A stretch of 64,000 bases of DNA. Origin: Ophiosphaerella korrae (Eukaryota; Ascomycota; Dothideomycetes; Pleosporales; Phaeosphaeriaceae). The DNA lies in assembly GCA_028456385.1 (NCBI GenBank), contig JALNQF010000006.1, positions 62,001-126,000 of the forward strand, in the 5' to 3' direction. The position numbers were made by a program, and so were the translations under genes. Shown here in pieces: positions 25,901 through 37,066 of this stretch; position 1 is the first letter of the stretch, and every line of letters starts with the position of its first letter. The notes beneath the pieces are model-generated. The model saw nothing but the letters and a program-made list of their open reading frames with translations, did not search any database and was not told where the DNA came from.

Positions 25901-26129
25901 TACATCTGAAGCATGTTCACCAAAATAACACACATTGTAACTGGTGTCATGAATATGTGAACATATGTCTGACCAAGTGGTTGGAGTGCATCCTTTCGGG
26001 CTAGAGGGAAGTTACTGTTGGGTAGAGAAATTAGTCATCCAGTTGTGCTTCGTGCGCCCTATGATGAGTCATGTCGAAAACGTCATAAGAGACGAAGTGG
26101 CACAACACACTGACAACTTGCACATCAAG
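22931..26129. other. Large gene-free region
   Basis: Over 3 kb carry no recognisable protein. The part 22950-25150 is GC-balanced with many overlapping short frames on both strands (none above 145 codons, none with known motifs). 25200-26100 is AT-rich. I saw no long direct or inverted repeats and no tRNA-like B box. Confidence 0.45.
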
Positions 26130-27135
26130 ATGCCTTCATCCCAGCAGCTCGATTTTGTAACTCTTGATGTTTTCACGTCAAAACCATATCAGGGAAACCC
26201 TCTAGCCATCATCCGTGTCCCTCGTGGTGTTTTGATCAGCCAAGACCAGAAACAAGCCATTGCGCGCGAATTCAATCTTTCCGAGTCCACGTTTCTGCAC
26301 GAGAGGGATGCGGATGCGCAGGGTGACACATGGACGGTTGAAATATTCTTGACCACGGCGGAAATTCCTTTCGCTGGACACCCAACCATAGGAACCGCTT
26401 GCTACGTGCTCTCAAGGGCGGCCGAAGAACAAGGTATCCAGGATGGTGTGATAGAAGCAAAATTCAATCTGAAGGCGGGGCCTGTAGACCTCCGGTATGA
26501 TGTTGTTAAGGAAACTGCAAGAGCAGCTATTCCTCATGATGTGTTAGTTCGCCACGAGATTACGCTCCAAACACAAGCTAATAAGACCTAGACATGTCCA
26601 TCAAAAGCGGTTGAGTAAAGGCGTGCTCTTACAACTACAGCCACAACTTGCTGAGGCTAATCACCCAAACAAAATCAATGATAAAGATGACTTTCCCATA
26701 GTCTCCATTGTCAACGGAATGACTTTTGTCCTTGTAGAACTTGAGGACCTGGAAGCCCTTGGGCTGATTAATGTGACCGGCCAAAGACTCACTGTAGCTG
26801 GTCTTGACCGCGGTTGGGACAACACCTTTATTAGTATGTACTTCTTCGTTCGTATGGAGACAAAGTCGGAAGGAGTAGTGTTGCGAACCAGAATGATAGA
26901 AGGGATTGTAGAAGACCCGGCCACAGGTAGCGCAGCATCAGACTTGGCGGCATATCTATCATTGACAGAGGGGAGCCCAGGAGGGACAACACGATACGAA
27001 GTCATTCAAGGCGTCGAGATGGGCCGGCGGAGCGAGATGATTGTCGATGTGATGCTGAACGCCGATAATTCGATTGCTAAGATATTTCTCGAAGGGAAAG
27101 CGGTGCGAGTGATGCAGGGCCGATTATCAATCTAG
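26130..27135 (+). CDS. PhzF-family isomerase/epimerase-like protein
   Basis: This 318-residue protein belongs to the phenazine biosynthesis PhzF/diaminopimelate-epimerase-fold family. Fungal members mostly have unknown substrates. Exons are 26130-26542 and 26592-27135. The N-terminal half has LDFVTLDVFT, GNPLAII and FNLSESTF, in which the Glu is the family's catalytic residue, then FAGHPTIGTA. The C-terminal half carries EDPATGSAASDLAAYL, the second conserved loop. The 49-bp intron starts GTTAGT, has a GCTAAT branch site and joins IPHDV to HVHQKRL. The start was set at the Met just before QLDFVTL, since the open frame extends upstream without family similarity. No biosynthetic cluster is visible nearby. 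Confidence 0.88.
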
Positions 27136-28661
27136 ATTATCGAGACACTGGAATATATGACGGTTGATATATGGTCCGTCTCAGAAATTATGGTGTTGGT
27201 TTGCGATTGCAAAGAGCCAAGGCCGCAATGACAGGCAAAAATGACACTGATCCATTGTCATAATGCGCCTTGAACGAGTAGGACATCGATGAACTGGGAG
27301 GTATCCTAGTTGTTCGTTGGGATGCTGTGGGGCGTGGGCGTCAGTATATCAAGGCCCACTGTGACAGTTGAAGCCTGAGGGCCTTAAGAAAGCCCGTGAA
27401 GCGTTACAGTTGTCCGTGCCACCAGTGGATGCCAGGCATCAAACTGGAACTGTCTCTTTGTGACCTCAGCGCAGTGACAGCTCCAGAGCCAAGAGCGATC
27501 TTGTCGATCTGGAGGAAGAAAATGGGCCCATTTCTTCTCAACGGAGAAATGTTCTAACAGGGTTCACCACCGTTAAGGGAGATGTGTCGGCGAAATGAGC
27601 ATGGTCGTCCTCAGGATCTTGAACGCACACACACGAGCTGCGGGAGCGCCTTTGATTACTCGATCAAGCGCACCCTCTCGGGTTAGACGTTTCCGGCATC
27701 GTATGTTGCTGAGACAGAGGACGGGGGAAAGAAGGATCTTGAGGAAGAATGCCCAGATAATGTGCTCGAAACGATGTAGAGCGCCCGTTTGTTGCCGCAG
27801 GAACAGTTCGCATTTGCATCCGCACAGATGTCACTTGCGGTGAGGTCTGCGCACTTAGCTGTATTCGGCAACGCTCCTTCCGACCGTCCAATCAGGGCCG
27901 TCTCAGATACGCTAGAACCACCTCTGGAGCCACTGCAATCAGAGGGGCCTCTACGCGATGCTAGAGATGATAGAAACGAGGATCGGAAATGCCCAGACAT
28001 TCCTGCCGTGTAATTCGGTTACCGAGTTCTGCATCACAAGGCATCAGAGAGGTTTGAGTGTGCAGTCCTCGAAATTATCAAAGTGCCTGTTCCTTGCAAG
28101 GCGCCAGGGCGGGGGGCAGTAACAGGCTTAGCGTCACCCCGGAGTAGCTAGCGTGAACCACCTCCCACCTTTCGTGTCGGATCCTCTTGAAGATCCGACA
28201 GCTCGAGTTTCTGCCAACTTCTTGTCAATGCCTGGCGCACCCCCATTCCGTAGAAGCTCTCTTCGCAGCCTCAGTCACGGCCATAGCGCCTATGAACTCC
28301 TGCGCCCCGTGCACCCCTCCTAGCTTTGCCCAGTCGGAAGGCCTGCGACATGTTGGCCTTCATCGTAGGTTTCATGCCCGAGGAATTCCCAGCCGCTTAG
28401 CCTCGTTGATTTACGCCGTAATTGACCGCCAAGGTGTTAAAGACCACCAAGTTCGCGCTGCTTAACTGTCTTCCATCCTCCATCGCTTGTTCATTGTACT
28501 CCCGGTCTGCCAATTGAGGGTTACGTTCCTTTTCTTCCCTTCCTCTAATTCTCTTCACAGATCACGTTGAACGTATCTGCTTCTAATCCACCGCCAGTCG
28601 GAGTCATTCTTTTAAACTTTACATTCTAGTTCGTAACGCTCAGTTCACCATCATCACCATC
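27136..28661. other. Spacer without a supported gene
   Basis: A 105-codon minus-strand frame at 27683-28000 and a 92-codon plus-strand frame at 28187-28465 have no motif or splice support. The last 150 bp before 28662 are pyrimidine-rich and probably the promoter/leader of the secreted protein gene. Confidence 0.5.
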
Positions 28662-29870
28662 ATGAGATTCACTACTTTGTTGCCTGTGCTGCTCGCAGCC
28701 GGTGTTGCCCAGGCCCAGTTCGGTGGAGGTCGGGGAGGTGGTAACAACGGTCAGAACAACGGCCAGAACAACGGTGGCAACAACGGCCAGAACAATGGTG
28801 GCAACAACGGCCAGAACAACGGCCAGAACAACAACAATGGCCAGAATAACAACAACAATGGTGGCAATAACAACGCCCTCGCCTTGAACCCGGCCAACGT
28901 TCAGGCTAACAGTAATAACAACGGTCTGCAAAATGCTGAGGAAGGTCAAGCAGCCTCTCAAACGTGAGTCCCCCTGTGCAAACTTTACAATTTCCAATGC
29001 TAATATTACTCAGGGACCCTGCCAACTTCATCAACTTCTGTACCGGAAAGAAGTTGACCAATGGTCTTCAGGATCGTGGCGGCTCTTGCAACGGTATTGG
29101 TGAGTTTGGTCCTTACGTTTTTTGTGATTCTTCTATACTAATTTGGAACAGTAATGGGCGACATTCCTGCAGCCAATCGCATGGTTTCTTCCCTTATGAT
29201 CAACCCTAAGAACAACGACAAGATTGCACCCAACACGCCAATTACCTTTGCCGTACAAATTGCCAATCTTCAAGCCGGAACTTTCACCAACCCCGATAAC
29301 ACCTACTATGCTGCCCCCCAGCAATTGCAGAATGGACAAATCGTTGGCCATACCCATATCACTGTTCAAGATCTTGGTGGCAACGCCGATCCTACTAATA
29401 CCCTCAATGCCGAAGACTTTGCGTTTTTCAAGGGGATCAACGACGCCGGCAACGGCCAAGGGCGTCTTGAGGCCCAGCTGAACGAAGGCCTTCCCAATGG
29501 TTTCTACCGTGTCTGCTCCATGTCTGCATCCAGTAACCACGCCCCTGTCATTATGCCTGTTGCTCAGCGTGGTGCTCAAGATGACTGCGTCCGATTTGAG
29601 GTCACTAACAACGGTGGCAACAACGGTGGCAACAATGGTGGCAACAATGGCCAGAACAACAACGGCCAGAACAACGGACAAAACAACGGTCAAGGCCAAG
29701 GTGGACAGGGTGGTCAGGGCGGTCAAGGTGGTCAGGGTCAAGGTCAAGGCGGACAAGGTGGTCAGGGTCAGGGTGGTCAGGGAGGCCAGGGAGGTGCTAA
29801 CGGTGGCCGCGGACGTGGCCGAGGACGATTCAACCGACCCAAGTTCGCAGCCCGTAACTTCATTGCCTAG
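28662..29870 (+). CDS. Secreted Gly/Asn/Gln-rich four-cysteine protein
   Basis: This is a predicted extracellular protein of 368 residues, from exons 28662-28963, 29014-29099 and 29152-29870 (1107 nt). A signal peptide is clear, ending in GVAQAQ (cleavage after about residue 19). Residues 20-75 are NNGQ/NNGG repeats. A core domain (about 95-270) has four Cys, in NFCTGK, GGSCNGI, YRVCSM and DDCVRF, and conserved-looking stretches GDIPAANRMVSSL and GHTHITVQDL. After the core come more NNGG units, then GGQGGQ repeats, an RGRGRGRF patch and a short tail. The core is of a type I have seen in many ascomycete secretomes without assigned function. Low-complexity flanks suggest cell-wall association or aggregation (inference). 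Confidence 0.85.
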
Positions 29871-30464
29871 TCTTGCGACCGACAGCAGCAAGTAAGGTGG
29901 AGTATCGAACGACAACCTGGGGATAGGCTCAGTTTGTTGAGTTACTGATGGTGTGGTAATAGTACAATTTTCTCTTTCGAAAACCCTCTGGTATAAACGA
30001 CATAGAACGTACTGGACCCTAGATGGGCCGGGTGCGAGAAGGTCACTCTACGGAGCATGACGCGCAGCGCTTCATTTTTACTGGCTCTGAGTAAGTGCGC
30101 ACTTCTTACTTTGGCGCTTTGAGTATAGCTTGGTTGATGAATGTAAACTATTTCTAAATCTCTTCCTGTATCATGAGTGCCTCAGTTCCTCGGTGATGAT
30201 AGCATCAGTAGTATGCAGTGGAGAAACAGGCATGAAGGCACCGAAACTATTGTTTCAGAAATTTCCTGAGGCTGTTAGGGTGTGTAGCGAATGTGTATCA
30301 AATTCCGAGTGTTTCAGGTAGCGCCCAGCCTTGAGGCTGAACGGTCTGAGTATGTGTTGGCGCCGAGCCAGGTATTACAATTCTACTCCTACCAAACACA
30401 ATTGAAGCATAGATATGACGAGATTTGGTTTCGTCACTATCAAGGTTTCTTGTTCAACACTTCT
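29871..30464. other. Convergent spacer
   Basis: No gene or repeat is seen between the secreted protein gene and the F-box gene, which face each other. Confidence 0.55.
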
Positions 30465-31073
30465 TCATTCATTCATCGTCGATACCACTGTCTTCGCCTC
30501 CATTTTTGCTCTGTAGTGCCGAGTAGCTAGTGTTCTCCAGTCCACGTGCCACACCCACCGAGTTTTTTCAGCATCCCACTCAATGCTTGTTTGCTGCATT
30601 GCCATGATTCTCCCTGCCATATAGTTCTTGTTTGCATACACCCATGTTGATGCTTCTAGTAATCTTTCTCTTGGCAGTGCATTTGTCTTTCTCAGTTCTT
30701 CCATACTCCTAGTGATGTCTCTGTCCTGGATTTCTAGTGGCGATACGAATATTGCATCACGTTGATCCGCTGTTAACCTTTCGAAAGACATGAGGATCTG
30801 AGCAGTTGGAACGGCATATTGCCATATCAAGGCTCCGCTTTCAGGATCACGGCACGGGAGTACCAGGGATATAGCGAATTGGGGGAGGTATGCGGTCATG
30901 AATAGAGCGTCGACATAGTCTCGAAATTGGATAGAGACGTGGCGTACAGAGAGCCAGAGGTATTCAGCTTCGTAATTTGGTATGTCTTTCAAGATCTGAA
31001 GCCATATTTCTGTGGGCAAGGCTGGCCTAGATACCTGGATAATACTTGACTGTGGTACTATATCAACGTCCAT
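30465..31073 (-). CDS. F-box-like protein
   Basis: This is a single-exon gene for 202 residues. An F-box-like segment lies near the N-terminus (about residues 17-50: ALPTEIWLQILKDI followed by a second helix with LWLSVRHVS). The rest resembles the variable C-terminal region of small fungal F-box proteins often seen in expanded families. It would act as a substrate receptor for an SCF ubiquitin ligase if functional. No leucine-rich or WD repeats are present. The length is short but usual for this group. Confidence 0.7.
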   Translation of the reverse strand: MDVDIVPQSSIIQVSRPALPTEIWLQILKDIPNYEAEYLWLSVRHVSIQFRDYVDALFMTAYLPQFAISLVLPCRDPESGALIWQYAVPTAQILMSFERLTADQRDAIFVSPLEIQDRDITRSMEELRKTNALPRERLLEASTWVYANKNYMAGRIMAMQQTSIEWDAEKTRWVWHVDWRTLATRHYRAKMEAKTVVSTMNE

Positions 31074-32288
31074 ATTGCCGGTTAGATGAACACAATAGAG
31101 GAGTTCTGTGTCTGTGTTATAAAGACTGGGATGCTACAGAAAGTTGAGCATCGTTCGAGTCATCCAGGTGATGTGTGTGGCTATCTTAGGTGCCTGGCAC
31201 AGCCGCACCGGGCGTCGGGTTCGGTGCATGCGCCTCACTCCTCAACCTCTAAGTGTCCTTCCGTAGCGAAAGGTCCAGACGCTGAATGATATACTTTTTT
31301 GATACGTTTCTATGGATTCACTTCCTTTTACTTAGTGATGCATTGGGTTTGGTTCTTTCGTGCGAGCGCTGTCCAGCGCCAAAGGGCTGAAGGGCGTATT
31401 ATAGTACTGCCATTACCACTAGTCCATTTTGATGCACTTCCGGACCGCTAGAAAATAGCAAGGGTGGTCTTTGATTACTGTCTACCCAGGTTCTACTAAT
31501 AATGTTAGGGTACTGTGCTTATGGAAATCCATGACTGCAGCCTAGGACACGTCTTGACGGGTCGTATATGCTGGCCAACATGATTGGCTGGCGCCTGGTA
31601 GGCTCAACCTTGCTGATGTAAGGTCATTCAGAGCGTGTTTTGGGAAATATAACTAAAAAATGTGCCGATCATGAACTCGCAGCTTTCGTCATGCGTTGAG
31701 CTACCACACTGAATACTGCGACCGAAGACATGAATATTGCAAGATTGTAAAACTATCGAACCTTTTGTTAGGGGCATGCTATCGATAAAAGTATTCCTAA
31801 GATGAACGTACAGCATTTCTTGAGTATGCGCTCTCCTCAGCGTCGCTACGGGCGTCTACAAACAGCCGCCGTAGATTGGGGAGATTGGAAGGCTGTTATC
31901 AGACAGCTCAGTAGTACTCAAAATTCTGTATTATGATCGCTTACCATAGTGAGTGCTCACTGTCGAGTATGAAAGTGCCCGTCAAAGTTGTCCAAGTGGT
32001 GGATGGTCATGGTGCGGCGAACGCACAGGCCCGTCGTCAATGTGGCAGTAGCATGCACCGAACGCCAGGCACTGCTGATCTCAACTTTGATGCCCATTAC
32101 TCCGACCTCAGTTCCTTCGCCATGTTCACACTTACTGCCTTGTAATATAAGACTCTGTACATACACTCACGACCTATTGCGCCACATATAGGACCCAGCC
32201 GGCGACCGCTAAGCTCTGCGAATCCAGGGCCTTGGGGTAGGAGGGGCTCGGCGGAGGTTGCAGCCTTCCTCCCATTGTTGATAAAGCC
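31074..32288. other. Spacer between divergent genes
   Basis: It carries the promoters of the F-box gene (left) and AP-1 beta (right). Short frames here (up to 70 codons) are not supported. Confidence 0.55.
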
Positions 32289-34809
32289 ATGGCTGTCAAT
32301 AGGATAAGAGGCGCGTTTGCGGTGCCGAGAAAAGGAGAGACATTTGAATTGCGGGCAGGCCTGGTGTAAGGACTTTCACTCGATCCATTTGCTCTTAACT
32401 AACCACCGCAGTTCTCAATATGCCTACGAACGGTAAGCTGCCTTGCGCGTATGAGGGTACATAGCCGTACTGAGAATTGGGTAGAAAAGAAGCTATCCAA
32501 AAGACCATTATGTCCATGACATTAGGCAAAGATGTGTCTGCGCTGTTTCCTGACGTCCTGAAGAATATTGCAACTGCAGACCTCGACCAGAAGAAGCTCG
32601 TGTACCTGTACCTAATGTATGTCACGTTGCGGAGTTACATATGTCGGAGCTAACAAAGCCTATAGGAACTACGCTAAATCGCATCCCGACCTATGCATCC
32701 TCGCGGTTAACACGTTCGTACAGGATTCCGAAGACCCAAACCCGTTGATTCGAGCACTGGCTATACGCACAATGGGCTGCATCCGTGTCGATAAAATGGT
32801 AGATTATATGGAAGAGCCATTGCGAAAAACGCTCAGAGACGAGTCCCCATACGTACGCAAAACAGCCGCTCTTTGTGTTGCCAAGCTCTTTGATCTGGCG
32901 CCTCAGATGGCAATCGAAAATGGGTTTGTGAAACAGTTGCAGGAGCTCGTCGGCGATCCCAATCCGATGGTGGTTGCCAACTCGGTTACCGCCTTGGTAG
33001 AAATCCAGGAAACATCCCCAGAGACAAAAGCCCTCGTCATTACATCCACAGCACTCAAGAAGATGCTCCTAGCACTGAATGAGTGCACAGAATGGGGCAG
33101 GGTGACTCTTCTTACCACATTGGCGGATTATAAAGCAGCAGATATCAAGGAAGCCGAACATATTTGCGAAAGAGTCGTCCCGCAATTCCAGCACGTCAAC
33201 CCTAGCGTAGTGCTTGCTGCCGTCAAAGTTGTGTTCTTACACATGCGGTATGTTTCTCCTGATTTGACCAAGTCATACGCCAGAAAGATGGCCCCGCCTC
33301 TAGGTAAGTCACTTTCCCCCGCAGACTTTATCTATATTGACATGCGTAGTGACCCTCGTATCGTCCGCACCTGAAGTACAGTATGTTGCTCTCCGAAATA
33401 TCGACCTTCTCCTCCAGAAACAACCCGAAATTCTTAGTAAAGAAATGCGCGTCTTCTTCTGTAAATACAATGACCCTCCATACTTGAAGATGCAAAAACT
33501 GGAGATCATGGTACGAATAGCGAACGATAAGAATGTGGATCAGCTACTCGCGGAATTAAAAGAATATGCAATGGAAGTGGATATGGACTTTGTTCGACGA
33601 GCTGTCAAGGCAATTGGCCAGGTGGCCATCAAAATTGAGAGCGCAAGCGAAAAATGCGTCAACACCCTTCTCGATCTCATCAATACCAAGGTCAACTATG
33701 TTGTTCAAGAAGCGATTGTAGTTATCAAAGACATTTTCCGAAAATATCCTGGGTACGAAGGCATAATACCCACACTTTGCCAGTGCATTGACGAGTTGGA
33801 TGAACCCAACGCCAGGGCTTCGTTGATCTGGATTGTTGGGGAGTATGCTGAGAAGATCGACAACGCAGGGGAGATTCTTAGCAACTTCGTAGAGACATTT
33901 GGGGAAGAATTTACGCAGGTACGCACACGAATTGAAAAGTGGAATCGACAGAACTGACTTTTGATAGACCCAGCTCCAAATCCTCACAGCAGTTGTCAAA
34001 TTGTTTCTCAAAAAGCCAGAACAGGCCCAAGGGCTGGTAACCAAAGTCCTACAAGCCGCAACCGTCGAAAACGATAACCCTGATATTCGAGATCGAGCTT
34101 ATGTTTACTGGAGACTATTATCGAGCGATCCTGAGATAACAAAGGTAAGTTTTGCGCGCTTCCTCTGGTGTGTAATCCTAACCGCATGCAGAATATCGTG
34201 CTCTCTGACAAACCACCCATCACAACAACAATTCGATCACTTCCCCCACAACTCCTGGAAACACTTCTAACCGAGCTATCAACCTTGGCTTCTGTATATC
34301 ACAAGCCTCCAGAAGCATTCCTCGGACAAGGTCGGTTCGGCGCAGAAGCAATGCAACGCGCCGCGATTGAAGAACAAGAGCAAGAGGCGAGAGAGAACCC
34401 AATCGCAGCAGCAGCCGCTGCTGCCGCTGTCAGCGGTACAACTGCACCAACAACAAACATGGAGAATCTACTCGACATTGACTTCGACGGCTCCGCACCG
34501 GCATCAATGCAGAAGCCACCTACACAGGGAGAATCTGGGTTGGAAGGTCTAGCAGGGACGCCGCAATGGGTCAGCTCGCCCGCAAGTAATGTGCCGGCTC
34601 AACCACAATCCAATATGGACGATTTATTGGGTTTGTTTGGTGACGGGGGTGGAGCGGGCACATCAGCGGGCGGTGCGCAGATGAGCAATGATGACATAAT
34701 GAACGGTTTTGCGGGTATGAGTATCCAGAACCAGCCTCCACCTGTCACCCAGCAGATGAGTGGCGAGCCAAACAAGAAGAGCAATCAAGATTTGCTAGAC
34801 TTGTTCTAG
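32289..34809 (+). CDS. apl2: AP-1 complex subunit beta (beta adaptin)
   Basis: This large AP-1 subunit, 743 residues, sorts clathrin-coated cargo between the trans-Golgi and endosomes. Exons are 32289-32365, 32412-32432, 32485-32616, 32666-33303, 33350-33918, 33968-34144 and 34192-34809. Exon 2 has only 21 nt. The adaptin N-terminal HEAT-repeat trunk covers about residues 1-560, with [13 protein letters not shown] and [18 protein letters not shown] highly typical of beta subunits. The C-terminal hinge contains clathrin-box-like LLDIDFD and ends in DLLDLF. As in yeast Apl2, no C-terminal appendage domain is present. AP-1 rather than AP-2 is chosen from the trunk sequence and the missing appendage. 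Confidence 0.93.
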
Positions 34810-35279
34810 AATAGAAAATGGAAAGTCGTTGGTCGGGACTTCACATTAGCGAAAGGCATGCGCCAAGCGTCAGGGGCAGGCCTGAGACTTTGGGCCATGG
34901 AGATAAACAGAATGAGTGTGATGTTACCTACAACCCTGTTTTTTTTTTTCACCTCTCTAGTACGATTGCATACTCGCTGTTTCTGTCAAGTCTATCCTTG
35001 TTGAATTTGGCATGCTTATCAGGGAAGTAAAAATCCTGACTAGTATGAAACACCTCTTTTATATAGGGAGGGCATACCATACAAGGCCCAACGGCGAAAT
35101 TTCGTGACGAGACTAACTATCAATCATCACTGCGGTTACTATGCATCCCTATCAGCCGTGGTACCTGCACTTCTGTTCCTGGCCGTGGGGCATCCCATAA
35201 CGCTACATGAACGCCAATGGCCACATGAGATGGGCGCAACCACACAGTCGTCACACAAGACTCCTCTCGAAAGAAACGC
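34810..35279. other. Convergent spacer
   Basis: AP-1 beta and FEN1 end towards each other. A short T10-type run near 34940 is the only feature seen. Confidence 0.55.
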
Positions 35280-36628
35280 TCATCCAGCAGTCCTGGGCTT
35301 CGCTTTGGACAGCTTTTTTGCCTTGACGTCTTCTTTTTGTTTCTTTTTCTTTTCATTCAACTTCTCGTCTGCCTTCCGTTTCAAACTTGCCTTCTCTTCG
35401 GCAGTTTTCTCAATCGGCTTGAAGAAGCCTTCCAGCCGACTCTGCTGAGCGGTTTTCATATTCTTCTGCAATTTTGCGGCACCATTTCTTACTCTATCTT
35501 CGCTGAAGTGCTTCTCTTCAACAAGATATTTGACTAAGCCCTCTACGTCGGGTGCCTCCCACTTGAAGTCGCATTCAGGGGCATCGGCGGGCCGCACGTC
35601 GGGCTCGAGGAAGAGCTGGCGTGCGTCGGCAAAGGGCCAGTCTTCAGGAAGGGTGAGCTTCTTTTGACTGGATTGGATGTGGGCGACTACGCCTTCGAGG
35701 TTCTTATGGTCGCGAATCAGTTTGAGGGCGGTGGTGGAGCCGATGCCTTTTATGGGGTCGAGGTAATCGCAGCCGAGGAGGATGCAGAGATCAATGAACT
35801 ATATATTGTCAATACGAAGAGAACCGATCAACTTTGGGTCATGCCATGGAAGTGCTTCATACTTGTTCTCGGCCCATAGCGAGTCCTTCGAGTACTTTGT
35901 CGAGATGAATCTCCTGGATTGGCTCTTTGCGTTGCTCACTGAATGTGAGATGCCTTAGTAGGATGGGTGTGTTGAATGTGAGCGTGTCCATATCTTCACT
36001 GGCAGCTGCATACACCTTGCCGCCTCTTGCCAATACAGCACACTGTGCTTCCGCCTCGGTCGGGGCAATGATGAAAGGGATACCCATCAACTTCAGCAAC
36101 CTCTGGCACTCTGCATTGTGCTCTCTTGTGACTCTAACCGTTCGTCGTGAGAACTTCTCTACGTCTTCTGCTGTGCCCGTTTCCTTCGCCTCTTCTGCTG
36201 CGGCCTGGGCCTCCGTTTTGCGCTGGAAGCGCTTTGCGAGCTCGCCGGACTTGAGCTTAGGAGGAGCGCCGTCAAATACATAGAGGGGCTTAATGCCGTT
36301 TTCGACTATTCGGAGGGTACGGTAGAAGAGACCCATCAGGTGCGAGGTGGTTTCGCCCGACTCGGACATGAGCTGTTGGCCATCAGAGCGGACCGCGATG
36401 AGGAAGGAGTAGATGCTCATGGAGCTGCGATTGATTAGTTTCGAGACACAGCCAGAAGTCATGTGATTGCCTACGCATCCTATCCGAGTTAGCAAGTAGG
36501 GTAAGACGCTCAGTTTAGATGCAACATACAATTGCCACTTTGCGACCAAACTGGTTTTTGATCTCGCCAGTCTTGACTGCATCTGGCGCATGCTCTTGGA
36601 TGAGCTGGTACAGGTGCTTGATACCCAT
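35280..36628 (-). CDS. rad27: Flap endonuclease 1 (FEN1/Rad27)
   Basis: This structure-specific 5' nuclease, 394 residues, removes Okazaki-fragment flaps and works in base excision repair. Minus-strand exons are 36628-36530, 36479-36475, 36424-35863 and 35798-35280, total 1185 nt. Exon 2 is only five bases (GATGC). It is flanked by two 50-bp introns with good branch sites, and it is needed to read VAIDASMSIYSF through the active-site Asp. Other metal ligands are visible in VFDGAP, PTEAEAQ, SEDMDTL and [17 protein letters not shown]-binding box QSRLEGFF lies near the C-terminus, followed by a basic tail. Length matches fungal FEN1. The promoter is shared with the glutaryl-CoA dehydrogenase gene. 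Confidence 0.96.
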
Positions 36629-37066
36629 TTTTGTGTACTACACAGCCAAATCGTTGTCGTGGGTGGTGTGCGTTGAAGACGGCGGCAGTGGGAGGCTGGA
36701 GAAGGTGAGGGAGGCTCACGTCACGTCCCATCCTGACGCGTGCAGGGATTCGCGCAATCACGGCCTACGTGAACACTCTTGGCGTTCTCCCCTTATTTAG
36801 TATGAGAATGAACGACTGCGCAGCTCTTGTTCAATTTTGAATATTCCGGGACGGGATTGGTCGATTGGCATCATAGATGATGATAATGCTTATCCACCTT
36901 GCCACCACTGCGGATCAGTTCCGAGCCGCGGTTCTTTGACTGTGGGGTTTTCCGAGGCATCACCGTCCAATAGCTGGTTTCTCTACTTTGGCTCCAAAGA
37001 CACAACATACGGTCAATTTTGTGGAGTCTCTTGTCATTCTCTTCGCTCTAACCTTTCGGATTCAGG
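36629..37066. promoter_or_regulatory. Divergent promoter of FEN1 and glutaryl-CoA dehydrogenase; ACGCGT box
   Basis: This 438-bp spacer separates two divergent start codons. An ACGCGT hexamer at 36736-36741 lies 108 bp before the FEN1 start and matches the MCB element bound by MBF at G1/S. Yeast RAD27 is a known MBF-type target, so the site may be functional; this is inference. Confidence 0.5.

Noticed and set aside
27683..28000. 105-codon minus-strand frame with five Cys
   Set aside because: No signal peptide, splice support, promoter or family similarity; could be chance.
29133..29915. 260-codon minus-strand frame opposite the secreted protein
   Set aside because: Its Val/Ala/Thr/Leu repeats mirror the NNGQ/GGQ repeats on the coding strand.
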